From UBA5189 sp040389445 (GTDB lineage: Bacteria > Chloroflexota > Limnocylindria > Limnocylindrales > CSP1-4), in contig JAZJZX010000013.1 in assembly GCA_040389445.1 (NCBI GenBank), positions 62,001 through 126,000 of the forward strand: DNA of 64,000 nt, in the 5' to 3' direction. Position numbers and translations under genes: made by a program. Positions 59,432 to 64,000 of this stretch are shown here, one piece after another. The first letter of the stretch is position 1. Every line of letters begins with the position of its first letter. Under the pieces are notes generated by a model, which was given only the letters and a program-made list of their open reading frames with translations, did no database searches and had not been told where the DNA came from.

Positions 59432-60469
59432 GTGCTCCCTCGCCACCGCCGGGTACGACTGCGTCGCGCGATGCACGAGGCCACCGGCCCCTTCCGTGGT
59501 CGCCACGACCACCCGAATCGCCCCGACCGGGTGCATCGCCACGACCAGGCGCATCGTCGTCGGGCCTCCGTGCTCCCGCGCGCCGCCCTTCTCCTGACCT
59601 TCGTCGCTGCCGTCGGCGTGGCGCTGGTGTTCCAGCCCTACCAGGGCACCCGAGCGACCCCGGTGTGGACCTGGGCACCGCTCCCCGCGACCGCCTTCGA
59701 CACGATCGGCCCGATATCGTCCGGGATCGGCGTCGACCGCGCCCGGAGATCCGTCCCACAGTCGGCATGGAGCAAGATGCCCCCCGACGAGCGGCCGTCG
59801 GCGGCGAACGGGACGGACCCGGCCACGAGCGCCGTGCCCATCCAGGAGACGGCGCCGGCAGGCCCCATCCACACGGTGGCGCGGGGCGACACCCTGTGGA
59901 CCATCTCGCGACGACACTCAGCCGACCTTGCGTCCATCCTCCGCTGGAACGAAGCCATCGACCCTCAGCGTCTCGTGGCCGGACAGCAGATCCTGGTGCC
60001 CGGCGGCTCCAAGATGAAGCCGCTGCCGGTGCCTGCACCCACGACCACCCGTCCGGGTTCTGCCTCGTCGAACCAAATCAAGCAGCTGCCCGCGATCGTT
60101 GCCCAGGCTGGCGACCACGTCTGGCCTCTCCCGATTCGCGGCACCCTGACGCGGCGCTTCTCAGCGGCCCACCCCGGCATCGACATCGCCGCTCCCAAGG
60201 GGACGCCAGTCCGGGCCGTCGCCGACGGCACGGTCGTCTGGGCGGGCTGGAAGAACAACGGTGGTGGCTATGTCGTGGTGATCGAGCATCCGGACGGCAT
60301 GCGCTCGACCTACAACCACAACAGCAAGGTCACGGTCGGAAAGGGCGACCAGGTCGCCCAGGGCGCCACGATCGCACTCGTCGGCTCCACGGGATGGTCT
60401 ACCGGGCCACACCTCGACCTCCGGATCGAGATGGGTGGCCGGTTCATCGATCCACTCCGCGTGTACTGA
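59432..60469 (+). CDS. LysM and M23 peptidase domain protein, membrane-anchored
   Basis: A 345-residue protein. A basic/His-rich N-terminus precedes one membrane helix (AALLLTFVAAVGVALVF, about residues 50-67). LysM is at about 145-193 (HTVARGDTLWTISRRHSADLASILRWN). The M23 domain is in the last 110 residues: HPGIDIAAPKGTPVRAVADG has the His and Asp zinc ligands, TYNHNSK the catalytic His, and GPHLDLRI ends where M23 has HLHF, so the third zinc ligand is Asp. The GTG at 59432 is chosen for GGAGG seven bases upstream. It cleaves or binds peptidoglycan at the cell surface. Confidence 0.85.
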   Translation: MLPRHRRVRLRRAMHEATGPFRGRHDHPNRPDRVHRHDQAHRRRASVLPRAALLLTFVAAVGVALVFQPYQGTRATPVWTWAPLPATAFDTIGPISSGIGVDRARRSVPQSAWSKMPPDERPSAANGTDPATSAVPIQETAPAGPIHTVARGDTLWTISRRHSADLASILRWNEAIDPQRLVAGQQILVPGGSKMKPLPVPAPTTTRPGSASSNQIKQLPAIVAQAGDHVWPLPIRGTLTRRFSAAHPGIDIAAPKGTPVRAVADGTVVWAGWKNNGGGYVVVIEHPDGMRSTYNHNSKVTVGKGDQVAQGATIALVGSTGWSTGPHLDLRIEMGGRFIDPLRVY

Positions 60470-60598
60470 CCGGAACGCCGCCCGCCCCGCGGCGGCGGGC
60501 GGGTCGGTGGCCGGGCCGAGCCCGGGGGCGGTGGCCGGAGCGGCGGCCGGGGGCGGCGGCCGGTCCGAGTTGCGGGGTCGCCAGGCCCCGCCGATCGG

Positions 60599-61522
60599 TC
60601 AGTGGCTGTGCTCGAGCGGATCTGGATCTTGCCTCACGAGCCAGCGCTCGGGTCCGTCGCTGAACGTTTCGGCGCACGCGATCTCGCAGAAGTAGTACGG
60701 CGCTCCCGCGTGAACCACGACGATTGCCGTCTCGGGCTCGACCGTCATGCCACACACCGGGTCGACGACGGTTGTTGCGGTTTCGTGCATCTCGTTCTCC
60801 CTGTCTCCTGGATTCCTGAACATGGACTGCCGACCAACGGAGCGGCTGTCCCTGAATGCGCCGTCCTCGAGCCAGAGGACGCGGTCGGCGATGTCGCGGA
60901 TGCGCTGGTCATGGCTGACGATGACGACACTTCGGCCCTGCTCCCGGGCGATCCGGCGCAGGAGTCGCATGATCTCGTGACCGATCCTGGAGTCGAGGTT
61001 GGCGGTCGGCTCGTCGGCCAGGATGAGCGCCGGGTCGTTGATCAACGCCCGGGCAATCGCGACTCGTTGCTTCTCGCCGCCCGAGAGCTTCTCGGGCAGG
61101 AAGTCGAGCCGCTCGCCAAGACCGAGGTCCGTCAAGAGCGCGGTCGCCTTGTTGCGTGCGGCACGCCCGTTGAGCCCGGCCAGCTCGGCAACGATCGCGA
61201 CGTTCTCGAGGACGGAGAGCGCCGACAACAGGTTGAAATCCTGGAAGACGAAACCAAACTTGCGCAACCGGATCTCCGGCAGTCGACCCTCCGACAGCGC
61301 GCTGATATCGATCCCGTCGAGGTGGATCGAGCCCTTGGTCGGTTTGAGCAGTGCGCCCATCATCGACAGCAGCGTCGTCTTGCCCGATCCCGACGGGCCC
61401 ATGATCAAGACGACCTCACCCGACTCGACGGCCAGACTGACCCCGCGGACCGCGGTCACGGCAGCATCGCCCTCGCCGAACCGCTTCGTCGCTTCACGCA
61501 CTTCGAGTGTCAGAGTGGTCAT
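60599..61522 (-). CDS. MacB/LolD-type ABC ATPase with C-terminal YHS domain
   Basis: A 307-residue protein. Residues 1-230 form an ABC ATPase of the LolD/MacB class: Walker A GPSGSGKTT, LLSGEKQR-type signature (LSGGEKQRVAIARALINDP), Walker B LILADEPTANLD and SHDQRI. After a short linker comes a YHS domain (VVDPVCGMTVEPE...APYYFCEIACAETFSDGPERW). No stop separates them, but a GGGAG six bases before an internal ATG at 60790 could also give a free YHS protein. The stop-start overlap places it after the FtsX-like permease gene. The YHS unit suggests metal-linked control of the exporter. Confidence 0.82.
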   Translation of the reverse strand: MTTLTLEVREATKRFGEGDAAVTAVRGVSLAVESGEVVLIMGPSGSGKTTLLSMMGALLKPTKGSIHLDGIDISALSEGRLPEIRLRKFGFVFQDFNLLSALSVLENVAIVAELAGLNGRAARNKATALLTDLGLGERLDFLPEKLSGGEKQRVAIARALINDPALILADEPTANLDSRIGHEIMRLLRRIAREQGRSVVIVSHDQRIRDIADRVLWLEDGAFRDSRSVGRQSMFRNPGDRENEMHETATTVVDPVCGMTVEPETAIVVVHAGAPYYFCEIACAETFSDGPERWLVRQDPDPLEHSH

Positions 61523-62649
61523 GTCACAACACCTCTTCGGAAGACGATCGCCGGGTCGAGTTCCGCTACCTGGCGAATCGGCAGGATGGCAGCGAGCCCG
61601 GCGATGACGGCCGCCAACAGCCCGACCTTGACGAGCGACGCGGCGGTGATCGCCAGCTCGAGATTGAGATCGGTCCTCGCCACCAGGAACGCGAGGAGTC
61701 CGGTGAAGGCGAGGCCGGCGATGAACCCGAGAGCGACACTCAAGACGGCCTGGGCGAGCACGATCCGATAGAGGACCCGATTGCGGGCGCCGAGGGCCTT
61801 GAGGACTCCGTACTCGCGACGCCGAGCGAGCGTTGCGATGTACACGGTGAGCGCCACGACGGCCAGCCCGACGACGAAGCCGATGACATCCATGATCGAG
61901 ATGATCTCGGCGCTCATGTCGGTGACCAGCCGCCGCTCCCCGGCCGCGAACGTGGCGCGCGACTGCGCGGTGACGCCTGCCACCAACCGCTCGATCCCGG
62001 CCGCAACGCCGTCCGGCGAAGCACCTTCGGCGGTCCTCACGAGCACGAAGCTCACGACGGGCGCGCCGGCCCGCATTTCCCGGAAGTCGTCGAATGACAC
62101 GAAGGCCACGGAGTTGACGAGACTGGCCGTGCCCTCGGACAAGCCGACGATCACGGCCTCCCCACCGAGGACCGTGACGACATCACCGAGCGTCACCCCG
62201 GCCTTGCGGGCGAAACCGCGATCGATGATGACCTCGCCGGGGCCGACCCGGCCGGACCCGTCGACGACCTCCGACGGGCCGCCCATCGGCGCATCGGCCC
62301 GTGTCCCGATGACATAGGCGACGGTGCTCTCGTCGCCTGCCGTGATCGTGTCGGTCGAATAGAGGATCGGGGCCGCCTCCGCCACGCCGTCGACCGCCCG
62401 AACCTGGCCGATCACCGAGTCGGGCAGCCAGGATGCCACCATGTGCAGGTTGCGGACGCCGGGCTGGCTGACCCACACATCGGCGCCGGAACGGTCGATG
62501 TAGGTCGTCAGCTGGTTCGCGACGCCGGCGTAGATCGCGTCGAGCGCGAGCGTCAGCGACAGGGCGAGCGCAACGCCGCCGACGGACACGAGGAGCCGAA
62601 CTCGATTCCGGGCCAGGCCGCGCCGCGCCAGCAGCCACGTCGCGCTCAT
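61519..62649 (-). CDS. FtsX/MacB-like ABC permease 1
   Basis: A 376-residue permease: one N-terminal helix (VRLLVSVGGVALALSLTLALDAIYAG), a roughly 220-residue periplasmic domain, then three C-terminal helices with ARRREYGVLKALGARNRVLYRIVLAQAVLSV, the FtsX-domain hallmark. Such permeases act with LolD-type ATPases in mechanotransmission or export. ATGA overlaps on both sides make it one unit with the ATPase and the second permease. Confidence 0.88.
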   Translation of the reverse strand: MSATWLLARRGLARNRVRLLVSVGGVALALSLTLALDAIYAGVANQLTTYIDRSGADVWVSQPGVRNLHMVASWLPDSVIGQVRAVDGVAEAAPILYSTDTITAGDESTVAYVIGTRADAPMGGPSEVVDGSGRVGPGEVIIDRGFARKAGVTLGDVVTVLGGEAVIVGLSEGTASLVNSVAFVSFDDFREMRAGAPVVSFVLVRTAEGASPDGVAAGIERLVAGVTAQSRATFAAGERRLVTDMSAEIISIMDVIGFVVGLAVVALTVYIATLARRREYGVLKALGARNRVLYRIVLAQAVLSVALGFIAGLAFTGLLAFLVARTDLNLELAITAASLVKVGLLAAVIAGLAAILPIRQVAELDPAIVFRRGVVT

Positions 62650-63746
62650 CCGCGGAAGACCTCCGCTGGCTCCACGCGCGCCAGCGAACGGGCGGGGATC
62701 AGGGCTGCGGCGACGGCCATGGCGAGGCCGGCGACAAGGACGAGCGCGACTGTGGCCGGCTCGATGTCGACCCGGAACTGCGGACGTACGGCCGTCAGGA
62801 CGGCACCGGCGCCGTAGCCCAGGACCACGCCGGCCACGGCTCCGGCGGCGGCGGCGATGAATGCCTGGGTCGTCACGACCCGGTAGAGCATCCGGTTGCG
62901 GGCCCCGAGCGCCTTGATGGTGCCGTACTCGCGGCGCCGTTCGATGGTCGCGGTGTAGATGACGAGCCCGACGACGAGGACGCCGACGACGAACGCGATC
63001 GCGACCATCAGCCCGATCGGAGCGTCGTACACCCGGGCCATCAGCTTGCGGTCGTTGGCGATCAGGTCGCTCTTGAGGAGGACCTCCGTCCCCGGAACGG
63101 CCAGCCGATCGCGAACGGCCTCGGGGCTCACGCCGGCCCCCGGAGTCACGAGGAGGAAGCTCCGCAGGCCGGGGGCCCGGGCGAGCGATTCGAGGGTCGT
63201 GATGCGGGCAAAGGCGATCGAGCCCGCCCAGAACGTCGTCTCCTCGGACAGTCCGACCACCGTCGCGTCGCGGTCGAGCAAGGTGACCTGGTCGCCGATC
63301 ACGATGTCGTGCTGGCGGGCGGTCGTCCGATCGATGACGAGTTCGTCGTCGGCGACGGGCTCACGGCCGTCGACCAACTTCCACGGCCCGCCGCCGGCGG
63401 CCGGGTCGTAGCCGATGAGGAAGAAGCCGTCCTTCCGGTCGTGCCGCTCGAAGATGACGAACTGCGCGACGACCGGGATCGCACGGGCGACACCGGGCGT
63501 GGACGTGACGGCGTCGAAGGCGTTGGGCGGCAGCACCGAGCTCGTCCCGAGGAAGTCGCGGATCCCACGCTCGGCAACCACGACGGAGCCCGAGGTGTTG
63601 TCCAGGTACGCCGAGGATTGTCGATAGACGCCCGAGCGATAGCCGGCCAGCAACAGGATCAGGCCGATGGAGACCGCGACGCCGAGGACACTCAGCAGGA
63701 ACCGGGTCCGGTCGCGAACGAGGTTGCGTCGCGCGAGCAGCAGCAT
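62646..63746 (-). CDS. FtsX/MacB-like ABC permease 2
   Basis: A 366-residue paralogue of the neighbouring permease: helix 1 FLLSVLGVAVSIGLILLLAGY, an external domain, and C-terminal ERRREYGTIKALGARNRMLYRVVTTQAFI. The ATG at 63746 is one base after the stop of the HMA-like gene and removes a non-coding upstream extension. The two permeases probably form a heterodimer with the YHS-containing ATPase. Confidence 0.87.
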   Translation of the reverse strand: MLLLARRNLVRDRTRFLLSVLGVAVSIGLILLLAGYRSGVYRQSSAYLDNTSGSVVVAERGIRDFLGTSSVLPPNAFDAVTSTPGVARAIPVVAQFVIFERHDRKDGFFLIGYDPAAGGGPWKLVDGREPVADDELVIDRTTARQHDIVIGDQVTLLDRDATVVGLSEETTFWAGSIAFARITTLESLARAPGLRSFLLVTPGAGVSPEAVRDRLAVPGTEVLLKSDLIANDRKLMARVYDAPIGLMVAIAFVVGVLVVGLVIYTATIERRREYGTIKALGARNRMLYRVVTTQAFIAAAAGAVAGVVLGYGAGAVLTAVRPQFRVDIEPATVALVLVAGLAMAVAAALIPARSLARVEPAEVFRG

Positions 63747-63747
63747 C

Positions 63748-63981
63748 TCAACGCTCGACGGGCTGCCCGGCGCGGTACCCGACCCGCTCGATCGCCTGGG
63801 CGAGGAGCGACGCGTCCGTCCTGGCTGGTTCGTACTCGACATAGGCCGTCTCGGTGGCGGGATTCACATAGACCTGCAGGACGCCGTCCGTGGCGGCCAG
63901 CTCGCGCTCGATCGTGGTCGCCCCGGCGCCGCCGCAGCCGAGGCCGCCAACGGGGATCCGGAGCTTGTGCCCGACATCCAT
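63748..63981 (-). CDS. HMA-like small protein without CxxC, possibly partial
   Basis: About 77 residues with the HMA pattern LRIPVGGLGCGGAGATTIERELAATDGVLQVYVNPATETAYVEYEP...LLAQAIERVGY. The metal motif GMxCxxC reads GLGCGGAG, so only one Cys remains. It starts at ATG 63981 or a GTG at 63999; the window ends there, so a longer N-terminus cannot be excluded. First visible gene of the exporter operon. Confidence 0.65.
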   Translation of the reverse strand: MDVGHKLRIPVGGLGCGGAGATTIERELAATDGVLQVYVNPATETAYVEYEPARTDASLLAQAIERVGYRAGQPVER

Positions 63982-64000
63982 GCCCAGAGGCTGGCCCACA

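Overview
The window is GC-rich, densely coded bacterial DNA from a draft, probably metagenome-derived, assembly: it carries a run of exactly 100 N at 30769-30868. Gene content (a BTAD/SARP regulator with TPR repeats beside a berberine-bridge-type flavoprotein, DUF885 hydrolase, RHH/Doc toxin pair, many GTG/TTG starts and 4-nt start/stop overlaps) fits Chloroflexota, perhaps a Limnocylindria-like lineage. A deep-branching actinobacterium cannot be excluded. No rRNA or other phylogenetic marker is present.

Layout. (1) 1-3.4 kb: DUF885 hydrolase, an isolated HisA-like protein and two cyclophilins. (2) 3.4-7.7 kb: an accessory patch with a tandem repeat, a promoter/terminator-bounded structured RNA candidate, tRNA-Arg(CCG) with a decayed recombinase tail running into it from the opposite strand, an alpha/beta hydrolase, a SnoaL-like protein, and a graveyard of Mrr, antitoxin, Doc and HNH genes. 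(3) 7.9-18.9 kb: regulators and enzymes, including a repressor operon (OsmC, TetR, hydrolase-glycosyltransferase fusion) behind a palindromic operator, a HipA remnant, TerC and a PucR-type regulator. (4) 19-34.6 kb: a copper and respiration region mostly on the minus strand, with several cupredoxins, CcdA, an Lgt paralogue, a CsoR-like protein, cytochrome b, rhodanese, and an aa3-type oxidase whose subunit II has a Met-rich tandem-repeat tail. (5) 34.7-46 kb: plus strand, a YHS protein, then a tightly overlapping complex-I-like operon nuoA-(B/D-like fusion)-H-J-K-L-M-N, then a P1B-type ATPase with a CPD motif. (6) 46-50 kb: a scarred stretch with frameshifted genes and IS21 IstB and VIT remnants. 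(7) 50-64 kb: cyclopropane-fatty-acid synthase, YHS protein, membrane proteins, a complete dipeptide-type ABC operon, a LysM/M23 protein, and a minus-strand MacB/LolCDE-like exporter operon whose ATPase carries a C-terminal YHS domain and whose first gene is an HMA-like protein.

How it fits together. Regions 4, 5 and the right end share a metal theme: cupredoxins, Cys- or His-rich small proteins, YHS/HMA modules, a P-type ATPase and a CuA oxidase suggest one locus for copper handling and assembly of copper-dependent respiration. The most unusual object is the complex-I-like operon. It retains the ion-translocating subunits J, K, L, M and N, but has no NuoC, E, F, G or I. The NuoB and NuoD homologues are fused into one protein with no cysteine at all and without the quinone-site histidines, and NuoH has lost conserved carboxylates. 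By sequence it cannot carry the N2 cluster or reduce quinone in the known way, yet the reading frames are intact and translationally coupled, which argues that it is a used, repurposed complex.
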